Origin: Saccharina japonica
Lineage: Eukaryota > Sar > Phaeophyceae > Laminariales > Laminariaceae
Reading direction: 5' to 3'
Length of the DNA stretch: 64,000 nucleotides
Assembly: GCA_008828725.1 (NCBI GenBank)
Contig: MEHQ01000460.1
Location: forward strand, 419,814-483,813
This document shows, one piece after another, positions 21,001-27,673 of this stretch. The notes beneath the pieces were generated by a model, which worked only from the letters and a program-made list of their open reading frames with translations, was not told the origin of the DNA and made no database searches. The translations under genes and the position numbers were made by a program. The stretch's first letter is position 1. Every line of letters starts with the position of its first letter.

Positions 21001-22227
21001 GCCATACATGGACAGAGTAGCCAACGCCATGATGAGCTGTCGCGTTGAAGCCTGCATACTATGGTATCGGTATGTACTCGTATGCGTTTGAGTGCGCCTC
21101 GTCAAAAAAGACTAAGTAAGTGGAGAACTCGACCGGTTGGTGCGTTTTCCCCCCGTGCTCTGTTCGTGATCACGGATACCGGTACCTACGGTAGGTAACC
21201 CCTCGAACTACTGTACGCGTACCCCTCGCCGTCGCTGACCAACCCCAGTTAGTGTTGTGCCTTGCCTCGGCTCGCGAGGGGCCCTTTAGAGAAGACGCAG
21301 AAAAGCGACGCTGAGTGTGGATATATTCTGGGGATTTCACTGCGTAATCGTGCTATACCACACGCCGCTGTAGGCACGTGGTATTCTTAACAGATACCAC
21401 CTGGTAGCATGCTGCGCTTGAATCCACGCTCGAAGGCCATCGCGTTGCTGTTGTGCTTCAATATGTGTGATTGTAATGTTCACAAGAGACCGTTATTTAT
21501 ATCCGTCGACGTCCAGCACGCTCGGTGCCCGTGCCAGTATACCTCCACCCTCGATCAGGACTGAAGGGCCATGAGAAGACTGCACACATACAGAAAACAA
21601 AAACAGTTTTGTCCAACAACAATATTGTATATAGTAATGACCGAAGAGGGACTCCAACTGCCTGTACGAGTACTTATCAGTACTACTCTGTACTTCGTAT
21701 GGTACGTACATACAGATAGAACTCTGTATACAAAACCTACCAAAATGTGTAGGATTTCTTCTGTTGTTGTACAATATGTCGTATATTTCAAGTGACCACA
21801 ACATCCCGAAAGGGAACCTTTTGTACTACAGTATAATCAGTATAATATACTGCTGTAACGATATTCGTAAATAGTAGTTGTTTTCCGTCGAGGGACACGT
21901 TTTAATAAATTCATACTACTGTACTTCAAGACAATAATTAGTTTTCACCTTCGAATCAGAACAAGATCACGGACACACAACAGCAACAACAACAGCGACA
22001 ATGATGTCAAAGGAGGGCGTAAGCTATATTTTGACCCATCCGCCGGAGGATAAAAAAAAAAAAAAAAAAGTCAACAGGGTCTATCATCATCCATCCATAC
22101 ATACATAGAAAGAGCAGTACCAATAATAGGAAACTCACAAGGTGGGGTCGCATTCCGCGTTAGAATGCTTCGCGAGAAAAAGCAGGCCCGTAGCGGCCGC
22201 GAGAGCAGCCAGTGAGCAGGAAGGCAT
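2286..22227 (-). CDS. manC5-E: Mannuronan C-5-epimerase, multi-exon, 3' end beyond window
   Basis: This gene encodes a secreted alginate epimerase that converts beta-D-mannuronate to alpha-L-guluronate within the polymer in the cell wall. Seven coding exons are visible on the minus strand: 22227-22139, 12355-12217, 9840-9709, 5049-4922, 4137-3986, 3450-3299 and 2439-2286. Phases match at every join (2, 0, 0, 2, 1, 0), giving at least 315 residues. Residues 1-24 form a signal peptide, residues about 75-315 have the Asn/Asp/Gly-rich rungs of a parallel beta-helix, and YGFDPHD lies at 289-295. Bacterial AlgE-type enzymes use the Tyr, Asp and His of this motif in catalysis. Donors are GTGAGT or GTGAGA except one GTGTGT. 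Later rungs and the C-terminus are not found in 1-2285 and probably lie off the left edge. Introns of 0.5 to 9.8 kb are full of transposons. The family call is firm. The first exon is less certain because of its 9.8-kb intron. Confidence 0.88.
3299..3450 (-). CDS. manC5-E: Epimerase exon 6
   Basis: The leading AC completes a Tyr codon with the T left by exon 5. The exon then gives LGYDAAESYGISYKARGLCK and a rung ending in SDIHDN. The acceptor is CCCACCAG and the donor is GTGAGA (3298-3293). Overlapping open frames here lack this family pattern. Confidence 0.9.
3986..4137 (-). CDS. manC5-E: Epimerase exon 5
   Basis: The exon is 152 bases: one leading base, 50 codons and one trailing base. It encodes YLSAVTEKITG, an acidic loop, then NNMGNSRMDILRSEIA, a rung typical of the family. 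The acceptor is CCTTAACAG and the donor is GTGAGA (3985-3980). Confidence 0.88.
4586..4831 (+). mobile_element. MITE family A copy 5, inside an epimerase intron
   Basis: A 246-bp forward copy with both termini. It is flanked by perfect GTAA duplications (4582-4585 and 4832-4835). It lies in the 784-bp intron between epimerase exons 4 and 5. Confidence 0.88.
4922..5049 (-). CDS. manC5-E: Epimerase exon 4
   Basis: The exon has 42 codons plus two bases. It encodes YQNIRAHGGELDIRFTKIFS followed by WD, matching the RGHGG...TKVxxWD stretch I recall from brown-algal epimerases. The acceptor is CTGCGGCAG. The donor is GTGTGT, the start of a CA/TG-rich tract at 4855-4921 inside the intron. AG joined to the first T of exon 5 gives Ser in frame. 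Confidence 0.86.
5118..5695 (-). mobile_element. MITE family A copy 6, split by D-1
   Basis: Reverse copy starting GACGCATGCTACGG. It is interrupted by D-1 at 5389-5656 and ends TCTGTCGTAGCACAC, directly against copy 7. Confidence 0.72.
5389..5656. mobile_element. MITE family D copy 1, nested in A-6
   Basis: A 268-bp element with termini GACTGGTGCTACGATAGGGG on the left and CCCCTACCGTAGCACCAGTC on the right. It is flanked by AAAA (5385-5388 and 5657-5660). The termini resemble those of family A but the interior differs. Confidence 0.78.
5696..5956 (+). mobile_element. MITE family A copy 7
   Basis: Forward copy starting GACGCGTGCTCTGATATAGA and ending AAGGTAGAATGCGTC. Immediately downstream, 5957-6000 looks like the right end of a B element (ACTGAGCC...GGCACCCC...CCGTGGG). 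Confidence 0.75.
6007..6245 (-). mobile_element. SINE-like family E copy 1, G-tract insertion
   Basis: A 239-bp element flanked by perfect 18-bp direct repeats TCCGACCGTGGGGGGGGG (5989-6006 and 6246-6263). Duplications this long are typical of LINE-driven retroposition. A near-identical copy lies at 52732-52976. Its left edge (its 3' end on the minus strand) shares GTAGTCATATGACCATAGAC with the 3' end of the LINE at 49649. No functional reading frame is credible. Confidence 0.85.
6325..6520. mobile_element. MITE family J copy 1
   Basis: About 185 bp. The inverted ends resemble TACAGGACACCTAATAAGAA, with a conserved AGGCTGGATTTCTTATTTG interior. TA at both outer edges suggests a Tc1/mariner-type target. 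Confidence 0.6.
6959..7473 (+). mobile_element. MITE family A copy 8, split by A-9
   Basis: Forward copy with a degenerate left terminus and right end CCTCTACGGTAGTATGCGTC. It carries a reverse A copy at 7134-7386. Confidence 0.75.
7134..7386 (-). mobile_element. MITE family A copy 9, nested in A-8
   Basis: It is flanked by CAAA (7130-7133) and GAAA (7387-7390), a 4-bp duplication with one change. The insertion point in the host copy is the same as that of A-17 in A-16. Confidence 0.8.
7506..7876 (+). mobile_element. MITE family A copy 10, carries K-1
   Basis: Forward copy with left end GACGCGTGCTAGGCGG and right end GGTGGCATGCGTC. The small TTAA-flanked element K-1 sits just inside its right terminus. 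Confidence 0.75.
7780..7859. mobile_element. TTAA-flanked mini-MITE, family K copy 1
   Basis: An 80-bp body between TTAA (7776-7779) and TTAA (7860-7863). The inverted ends begin CCC (CCCATTCATAACTG against CCCCTCAAGAACTG). TTAA targets with CCC-starting ends are the piggyBac pattern. Other copies lie at 18535 and 19281. Confidence 0.65.
7948..8311 (+). mobile_element. MITE family A copy 11 with internal tandem repeat
   Basis: Forward copy. Possible target duplication CAAA/CAGA (7944-7947 and 8312-8315). Near its left end a 33-bp segment is repeated four times (7971-8102). Confidence 0.8.
7971..8102 (+). repeat. Four tandem 33-bp units inside a MITE
   Basis: Units start at 7971, 8004, 8037 and 8070. 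Each begins CACTTTTTGG and ends TGAATGATCG. Only the third unit differs (TGTCTGG). The repeated unit is the normal left-hand segment of family A, expanded in this copy only. Confidence 0.92.
8695..9098 (+). mobile_element. MITE family A copy 12, interrupted
   Basis: The left end is AGGCGTGCTACGATGTCGG and the right end is TTTAGCATGTATGTGTC. About 130 bp between roughly 8830 and 8965 do not match the family and include a GCCATCCGACAATGTGCAGC piece also seen near 10206. Confidence 0.6.
9242..9420. mobile_element. MITE family J copy 2
   Basis: The ends TACAGTACAAGACAC and GTGTCCTGTACTGTA are inverted repeats around a family J interior (GGTCCAGGCTGGATTTCTTA). Confidence 0.68.
9709..9840 (-). CDS. 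manC5-E: Epimerase exon 3
   Basis: The exon has 44 complete codons, phase 0 at both ends. The acceptor is a C-rich tract ending in CCCAG and the donor is GTGAGA (9708-9703). The encoded piece runs NWYSDVYTGTYYLESSIHI, then an INGGKLSIDG turn and a DECETLLL strand. This is the first beta-helix rung with the family's conserved acidic-Cys segment. Confidence 0.86.
9985..10170 (-). mobile_element. SINE H fragment
   Basis: Reverse copy. Its 3' end reads TTTATTGTGAAGAC on the minus strand, and it contains the conserved CTGTGACCAC block. Family H is a roughly 350-bp retroposon whose full form is seen at 38514 and 45283. Confidence 0.7.
10171..11296. other. Intron sequence with no recognised feature
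   Basis: AT-rich sequence with many short palindromic words built on TACTGTA and CAGTAC, for example ACAGCACAGCAGTACTACAG near 11260. I see no exon, RNA gene or transposon ends. Confidence 0.5.
11297..11610 (+). mobile_element. SINE H, subfamily with TGGATGTCGACGGG
   Basis: Contains TTTTGTGACCACAGAACTGG, CACTGGGTGTGCTGGATGTC and a 3' end GGTTTAATGTGAAGAACACA. The tail is a short CA run rather than CAA. Confidence 0.65.
11941..12060 (+). repeat. AGT trinucleotide microsatellite
   Basis: A run of TAG/AGT units, interrupted a few times by GCAGT and TCGTAG. It lies in the intron just downstream of epimerase exon 2 (in gene orientation). Confidence 0.9.
12217..12355 (-). CDS. manC5-E: Epimerase exon 2
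   Basis: The acceptor is CCTCCTTGCAG and the donor is GTGAGT (12216-12211). The exon carries 46 codons plus one leading base. It contains a segment YVDAGCVTIADL and then KGPIYHFDE, which fits the N-terminal region that precedes the beta-helix in brown-algal epimerases. It ends in phase 0. Confidence 0.8.
12571..12752. mobile_element. MITE family J copy 3
   Basis: It starts CAGTACAGGACACC and ends GTTTCTTATTAGTTAGGTGT followed by CCAGTACTCGTACTGTA. Confidence 0.6.
12775..13060 (+). mobile_element. SINE H copy with (CAA)n tail
   Basis: Contains TCTCGTACCCGGTACGTTAC, CTGTGGCCACATAATTTG and a 3' end TTTAATGTGAAGACAACAAC. The 5' end is shortened relative to the copies at 38514 and 45283. Confidence 0.8.
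13061..14127. other. Intron sequence, no supported feature
   Basis: Contains short open frames on both strands but none with splice signals plus family resemblance. A run of nine C occurs near 14032. Confidence 0.45.
14128..14500 (-). mobile_element. Two SINE H fragments, reverse
   Basis: Pieces near 14130-14230 (CCGTCGACATCCAGCACACC) and 14440-14500 (GTTGTCTTCATAATAAACC) match the H-family 3' region on the minus strand. Confidence 0.5.
14579..14880 (+). mobile_element. SINE H fragment
   Basis: Contains GTTATGTGACCACAGAACTG, TCTCTCTAGGATGAAGAACC and GCTGGATGTCGACGGGTAGA. A 20-bp piece, CTTCCTACACTATTTCAATG, is directly duplicated at 14708 and 14730. Confidence 0.6.
15014..15200 (-). mobile_element. 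SINE H fragment
   Basis: Reverse copy with CCGTCGACATTCAACACAC, CCCAGTGTCCGTGCCGCTTC and GATGTGGCCACAACACTACG. Confidence 0.6.
15835..16100 (+). repeat. RP repeat, uninterrupted copy with central G-run
   Basis: The R half (15835-16005) ends CTATTTGTTTTCGCTGG, then comes a G-run near 16005-16018, then the P half (AAAAAAGTTGACTTATTG...CCTCCAATATA) and a second G-run. The same two halves flank the LINE at 49649-52636, so this copy serves as that LINE's empty site. Confidence 0.75.
16008..17198 (+). repeat. Tandem duplication, copy 1 (about 1.19 kb)
   Basis: The segment from the G-run to CTTATACCTTATACC is repeated at 17199-18374 with few differences. These include CAG-run length near 16430 against 17612 and a few small indels. 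No gene is recognised inside; CAG-rich open frames occur in both copies. Confidence 0.93.
17199..18374 (+). repeat. Tandem duplication, copy 2; ambiguous base at junction
   Basis: The second copy starts at an N (17199) that abuts a run of ten or more G. After 18374 the sequence continues into unique DNA (ATGCTCTCCAAAACTG). High identity means either a very recent duplication or an assembly join at the homopolymer. Confidence 0.9.
18535..18604. mobile_element. TTAA-flanked mini-MITE, family K copy 2
   Basis: A 70-bp body beside TTAA (18531-18534) and TTAC (18605-18608). It shares ACACTAATTCCAAGTG and AATTCGTGGGACCAGTTCTT with K-1. Confidence 0.6.
18918..19099. mobile_element. MITE family J copy 4 (best preserved)
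   Basis: It starts TACAGGACACC..AATAAGAAAC and ends GTTTCTTATTGGGTGCCCTG followed by TA. The interior GGTCCAGGCTGGATTTCCTA is conserved. A 60-bp piece around 18780-18890 is repeated at about 19103-19190, flanking this element. Confidence 0.75.
19281..19369. mobile_element. TTAA-type mini-MITE, family K relative
   Basis: Flanked by TTAA (19277-19280) and TTAT (19370-19373). The two arms are inverted repeats centred on CCACTCAAATTCTAAGT, with arms such as GACTGCAGTCCCGTTTTGGG. Confidence 0.5.
19575..19700 (-). mobile_element. SINE H fragment
   Basis: Reverse copy with TTCTTCACGTTAAACC, CCGTCGACATCCAGCACACC and CAGTGTCCGTGCCGATTCAT. Confidence 0.65.
19995..20176. mobile_element. MITE family J copy 5
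   Basis: GGGCTTAGGCTGATTTTCTT with a TTCTTGTGGGGCACTTTCTC end. The termini are diverged. Confidence 0.45.
20177..21459. other. Intron sequence, no supported feature
   Basis: Short open frames exist on both strands (for example 20155-20502 minus) but none shows family resemblance or a good splice pair. Confidence 0.4.
21460..21600 (-). mobile_element. SINE H fragment
   Basis: Reverse fragment with CCGTCGACGTCCAGCACGCT and GTGCCCGTGCC. The 3' tail is eroded. Confidence 0.5.
22005..22069 (+). mobile_element. Poly(A)-tailed retroposon N, short copy
   Basis: GGAGGGCGTAAGCTATATTT, then CCCATCCGCCGGAGGAT and an 18-base A-run. The same 3' end lies at 39462-39520 and 48959-49020. Only the 3' tip is present here. 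Confidence 0.65.
22139..22227 (-). CDS. manC5-E: Epimerase exon 1 (signal peptide)
   Basis: The ATG at 22227-22225 opens 29 codons, beginning MPSCSLAALAAATGLLFLAK and then an SNA cleavage-like site. This is a standard ER signal peptide, as expected for an apoplastic enzyme. The exon ends in phase 2 at a strong GTGAGT donor (22138-22133). TT plus the A that opens the next recognised exon gives Leu and keeps the frame. The next exon is 9.8 kb away, so a missed small exon in between cannot be excluded. Confidence 0.62.
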
Positions 22228-22909
22228 GATGGCGTAGTATCCTCTCTCGATCGCGGGGTATGACGTGCAGCGCTGATGGAGGGAAGAACAAGTTACTCGA
22301 CCGTTTTGCCCGTAAGCCTTATTATGACGACGAAAGAAGAGCGCAGTGTGGGTGACACTAGAAGAGGAGCACCAGCACCAGTAAGTGTCTATCGGGGTAG
22401 ATCTCGATCCGTGGGGGGATGTGAGAGATGAGAGGAGGATTTCGGTAACGAGTTGTGAGGGTTCGGGGGGAGTGAGGGTGACTATGCGTAGCGAACTGGT
22501 GTATAATTTCATTTAAATACTGGATATACTCGTACAGACATTTTGATTGACAATAATAACTGACGCGCTTGCTTGCCTTTGATCGCGCGAAAATGCTTCG
22601 CTTGGCGGGCTTGATGTGCGAGCCGAAACAAAACCTCCCAACGAAGCGACCAGGTGGAAATGGCTGACCGGACTCCCCGAAACTTCACAAATCACGGAGT
22701 AAACCGAGACGAAACGGCACCGAACGAAACTTCAAACCGAGAGGGAAATTATCGATTATCCCTTGTATCGTGTACTCTGACGTATACAGTATATACTTAC
22801 TGTACATATATATATTATATATTACTATAAGTAACATAATGTAGCCGTGTATCTTTTGCTGACATCCAAGTAACACAGTAGTTACTACTGTAGTAATTTA
22901 CTCGTAGTG
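22228..22909. other. Upstream region of the epimerase gene
   Basis: This is 5' of the proposed start codon on the minus strand. I see no firm TATA box or other promoter element that I can separate from the AT-rich background (a TATATATATTATATATTA stretch lies near 22805). Confidence 0.35.
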
Positions 22910-23105
22910 GATATGAGGCGCGACCTCAGTACCTGCAGTAGTCAAATCTGCAATGCATCACGCTGGGGGGATACTGATTGTGCTAACCAACGCGAATGAA
23001 CATCTACGTATACGTGCCGTCTGAGTTATTATTTTTATTTCAAGCAAAACATATCGGCAGCATACAGCAGCAGCAGAACAGCAGCATCAGCAGCATCAGT
23101 ATAGG
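22910..23105. repeat. Repeat family S copy 1 with CAG-rich edge
   Basis: ATGAGGCGCGACCTC, GTCAAATCTGC..TGCAT and ACATCTACGTATACGTGCCG recur in the same order at 63773-63960. Both copies run into a CAGCAG-rich stretch. Confidence 0.7.
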
Positions 23106-23429
23106 CCGCTTTACGCTCGGCTTGTCGGCTAACCCTTGAACCCTCTGTACAAGTATTTATATATTATGTGTCTCCTGGTTCCCCAAAGCGGTATTATATT
23201 CGGCATAATTTGAAGACGAAAACTCTGCACCTGTGATTCGTACCTGTCCACAACAACAATATTTTCGTAACATAGGTGCCACCAACTCTTACTGCTGTAG
23301 GATATTTACAGCAGCAGAGCTTCTTGTCCCCTCTCAGTAGGAGGTGGCCTGGCAATACGTCGCTCGTACGGACTGCTGCTGCCGCTGGTACGGTAACATA
23401 AAACATGGCAACGCTTTATGACTTATACA

Positions 23430-24310
23430 TACTTACGTTAAACTCTAACGTGTGTTAGGATATCCGCAAGGAATTCCGCTAACACACTAACATGCAGTAA
23501 GCGACAGCCCTTAACAACTCGGCAGTTAAAAATTTAAGGCTGGATTTTCAGACGAAAATAAGAACATGACCTCTTTTGTACTGAAAATGGTGTAGGACAC
23601 ACCCTGCCTTACATAAAAATTCCAGCCTGGTCCGAATTAAGAGTTCTTAACTGGTGTCGCGTACTGTAGTGTTATGTAAGCGTTTAATGTCCATGTACGT
23701 TATCAGTCTGAAGTGTGCCAAGGTAGCAAGTAAGAATAAGGTAACATGCTAACATAATGTTTGCTCGCTACGGGCTGGTGTCGCTAACACGGTAACACAA
23801 TGTAACGTAATATTGGTAATTCCGCCAACACACTAACACAGTGTTATGTAAACGTTTATTGGACCATGTATGTACGTTATCCGTCTAAAGTGTGTTACGG
23901 CAAGCAAGTAAGAATTCCGCTAACACAATAACATAACGTTACTCGCTGCGGGCTGATATCGATAACACGTAACATAATGTAACGCTTCATTGACCATGTA
24001 CGTTATCCCTATAACGTGTGTTACGATGGCAACTAGGAATTTCGGTAAACACACTACATAGTGTTACTCGCTATGGCTGCCTACCTTAACACCGTAACAC
24101 TACTATACTGCGGTCATCACGGGGATCAAGAGCAACACTCTAACATAATGTTACGCGATCGCCCGCCAATATCGTAACGCACTAACACTATGTTATCACA
24201 ACATCCGGAATTTAGATAACGTAGCAACGTAATGTTACATTTTTTTTCCGCTGGTGCGTACGAGTAGCATTAACATAAAACGTTAGGTGTTACGTTATCC
24301 GAGGTGTGAA
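23430..24310. repeat. Array of TAACAYARTGTTA words (left array)
   Basis: At least eight degenerate copies of a 13-base quasi-palindrome (stem TAACAT/ATGTTA) are scattered here. Longer repeated blocks occur too: AATTCCGCTAACACA, CTCGCTACGGGCTG and CCATGTACGTTATCC. The array stops at TTATCCGAGGTGTGAAATAT. A diverged J-like MITE lies at 23515-23675. Confidence 0.8.
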
Positions 24311-24599
24311 ATATATACCACGTATGGTATTATACTATAATACAAGTATAATATTAAACTTTTTTTGTATTTTAAAATAAAAAATAAAAAATCGTCCTAA
24401 AAATATGAAATATCATAAGATCAACCAAGCTAGCGGGAGCAAATTCGACACGAAACTGAGCAGAAACCGACATAAACCGTGCGAAACCGTGACCCTATAG
24501 CACCGTTCCGTGGTCGATGGAACCGCGGTTTGTATACGGTTTCAAGTTAACGGCACCGGTAAAAAAACCGATATAACGGTTTTTGGTACCGTATCTTGA

Positions 24600-25100
24600 T
24601 GCACACGGCGCGGTGCGGTTTCTATGACATTCCTACGGTGCGGTTTGGTGCGGTTTTCAGGAATCGGGAATCTTACCGTGCGGTTTGGTGCGGTTTTCAG
24701 ATATCGAAAATCCTACGGTGCGGTTCGGTGCTGTGGTATTTCCCACGGTGCGGTTCAGTGCGGTTTTCAGAAATGGGGAATGCTACGGTTCGGTTCGGTG
24801 CGGTTTTCAGGTATTGAAAACCCTACGGTGCGGTTCGGTGCTGTGATATTTCCCACGGTGCGGTTCGGTGCGGTTTTCAGAAATCGATAACGCTACTACT
24901 GTGCGGTCCGGTGCAGTTTTCAGATCTCGTGAACCCTACGGTGCGGTTCGGTTATATTTTGTTTTATCTACGGTGCGGTTCGGTGCGGTTTTACGATATC
25001 GCAAAACCTACGGTGCGGTGCGGTGCGGTGCGGTGCGGTGCGGTTTTCAAGAGGGGGAATAAATCCTACGGTGCGGTTCGGTGCGGTTAACTGCACCGAA
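24600..25100. repeat. CGGTGCGGTTCGGTGCGGTTTT array 1
   Basis: About ten units of roughly 50 bp. Each has GTGCGGTTCGGTGCGG, then TTTTCAG and a variable GAATCGGGAATCCTAC spacer. At 25090 the array turns round into AACTGCACCGAACCGCACC. Open frames through it only reflect the repeat period. Confidence 0.9.
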
Positions 25101-25732
25101 CCGCACCGAACCGATAGGAAAAACAACCGATAGGAAACACCGCACCGTAAAGAACCCTGCAAGATATGATATGAAGCTGCAGAACTCTGCACGGAGGGTG
25201 TGTCTAGACTATTTGTTTAAAATACCCCGTTGGTAGGTATATTAATATGCTTATATAGCGTAGTAAAAAAACAAACAAACGAACAAACCAACAAACGACA
25301 GTTGGATACCGTATACCACTCTGTCCCGAAATTTGTGCACCCTTTTTATTGATTATTAATGTACAAAATGTGCTTATATTTCGGGACAAATTGGTACCTG
25401 GTATGGCAGGGTATACCACACCCCCACGGGATACCACCCAGGTGGCCATTATTCTGACATCCTACGGTAAACGACCACCCGAGTTATCACTCGGAGTACG
25501 GTGTATACCACAACCCCTGGGGTAGTGCCTCATTTTCATGATGACACCTCCACGTTATCACCGCGGGTGAAAACGTGCCGCGATCAACAAAACGAGTACC
25601 GGTACCGGAACAGCACATCAACGGCAGCACACCAAGCGTGCGAGAGTACCACAGCTTACCGTATGTAGACCAGCAGCAGCACGGAGGCGGAGGATGTAGA
25701 GAGCCGTAGTGCAAGCGTGGTCCATCGCAACG
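24968..25732 (+). repeat. Recent 0.76-kb duplication, copy 1
   Basis: Repeated at 25829-26590 with only a handful of differences (AAACACC against AAAAACC, CACGG against CAGGG, one CAG fewer). It includes the end of the CGGTGCGG array and a 67-bp foldback with TGTCCCGAAAT ends at 25322-25388. Confidence 0.93.
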
Positions 25733-25828
25733 CGCCAAACATGTCTGTGACTCAGGCAACTGCTGCGGTTCCAGGCTCGATCGCGTCTTTTTTTCCCGTC
25801 GTGTACAAACCGCATCTATCTATCTGTA

Positions 25829-26590
25829 CTACGGTGCGGTTCGGTGCGGTTTTACGATATCGCAAAACCTACGGTGCGGTGCGGTGCGGTGCGGTGCGGT
25901 GCGGTTTTCAAGAGGGGGAATAAATCCTACGGTGCGGTTCGGTGCGGTTAACTGCACCGAACCGCACCGAACCGATAGGAAAAACAACCGATAGGAAAAA
26001 CCGCACCGTAAAGAACCCTGCAAGATATGATATGAAGCTGCAGAACTCTGCAGGGAGGGTGTGTCTAGACTATTTGTTTAAAATACCCCGTTGGTAGGTA
26101 TATTAATATGCTTATATAGCGTAGTAAAAAAACAAACAAACGAACAAACCAACAAACGACAGTTGGATACCGTATACCACTCTGTCCCGAAATTTGTGCA
26201 CCCTTTTTATTGATTATTAATGTACAAAATGTGCTTATATTTCGGGACAAATTGGTACCTGGTATGGCAGGGTATACCACACCCCCACGGGATACCACCC
26301 AGGTGGCCATTATTCTGACATCCTACGGTAAACGACCACCCGAGTTATCACTCGGAGTACGGTGTATACCACAACCCCTGGGGTAGTGCCTCATTTTCAT
26401 GATGACACCTCCACGTTATCACCGCGGGTGAAAACGTGCCGCGATCAACAAAACGAGTACCGGTACCGGAACAGCACATCAACGGCAGCACACCAAGCGT
26501 GCGAGAGTACCACAGCTTACCGTATGTAGACCAGCAGCACGGAGGCGGAGGATGTAGAGAGCCGTAGTGCAAGCGTGGTCCATCGCAACC
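25829..26590 (+). repeat. Recent 0.76-kb duplication, copy 2
   Basis: Near-identical to 24968-25732 and separated from it by 96 bp of unrelated sequence (25733-25828). It runs directly into the right-hand TAACATAATGTTA array. Confidence 0.93.
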
Positions 26591-26599
26591 GCGACGCCG

Positions 26600-27415
26600 C
26601 TTTACCCCTAACACGGGTAACACATGTTAGAGCGTGGGAAGATCCAAAGGGTAACGTAGTAACATTACGTTGGATTGACTCCGGTCCCCACGGTAACTCA
26701 GTAACATAATGTTACGCCCGGATTGATTGTTATGGTAACACAGTAACATAATGTTAAAATCAAATATTTATATTTACTGACAGTAACACCCTAACATAAT
26801 GTTAGGCAGACCTCAGCATTTAGGCTAACACCCTAACATAGTGTTAAGTATCGGCCGGCTAAGACGCAACGTATCTAACGTATGTTAAACGTAACGTTTT
26901 CTGACCTTAAGGCAATCAGACTGGGGGTCCGAATAACGTAGTGTTAGTACTCGTAGTGCTGGACACTATGTTAGTGTTATGTTATTGTGATATTCGTAAC
27001 ACAATGTTCACACTCATTCGAAGGGTAACACAATGTTAGTGTGTTATGTCTAACGCTCCGTGGACAGTAACATTTTGTTTTCGTGTTAGTACATCTGCAG
27101 ATATCGATCTGGGAATGTTAGAGTGATAACGTACGTGTTGGGTCAGAGCCTAACACTATGTTAAAGTGTTAGTTGAAGGACGGATCACAGTGTAACATAA
27201 CGTTAAGGCGTGTGCACGTTCGTGGGTTTCCAGTTAACACTGTTTTACCGCGTTACCGTGATTGCCCCTTCAGTGTTAACACTATGTTACCGCGTTACCG
27301 TGATTGCCCCTCCTGTGTTAACACTATGTTCGTACGTTGTCAAGTCCCTGTGTTAGGCCCCATAACGTAGATAATAAGTGTTATCCGAGTGTTACGTTTT
27401 CCGAGGTGTGATATA
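26600..27415. repeat. Array of TAACAYARTGTTA words (right array)
   Basis: More than ten copies of TAACATAATGTTA-type words, plus a duplicated CGCGTTACCGTGATTGCCCC (27250 and 27291). It ends in TTCCGAGGTGTGATATAT, the same boundary motif as the left array. Confidence 0.8.
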
Positions 27416-27611
27416 TTTATGTATTTATATATTGGGATAGACAACATGTAGTTCATGTTTCATATAAGTTTATGAATTATTATTTTTTCATCAGCTGATC
27501 TATATACTGTATCTATAAATAAAATGTATCGTTTGTATCACCCCGTGATAATTTGATAATCATTACGTTTTTGTTTTTATTGTTCCATTTGCCATCTGAC
27601 AATTTTTAGTT

Positions 27612-27673
27612 TATTTTTTTCTATCCCATTCATTATCTTCGCACTTCCGTCTTTCTCCCTCCCTAACTGTTCG
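27612..27673 (-). mobile_element. SINE I copy 1, 3' part cut off by a LINE
   Basis: On the minus strand this reads GGAGAAAGACGGAAGTGCGA, AGATAATGAATGGGATAG and an A-rich tail. This is the 3' end of SINE I, seen whole at 49102. The rest of the same copy lies at 29806-30058. Confidence 0.7.

Noticed and set aside
24596-26023. Open frames of the type VRFGAVFRYRKSYGAVRC
   Set aside because: They result from the CGGTGCGGTT repeat period, not from coding selection.
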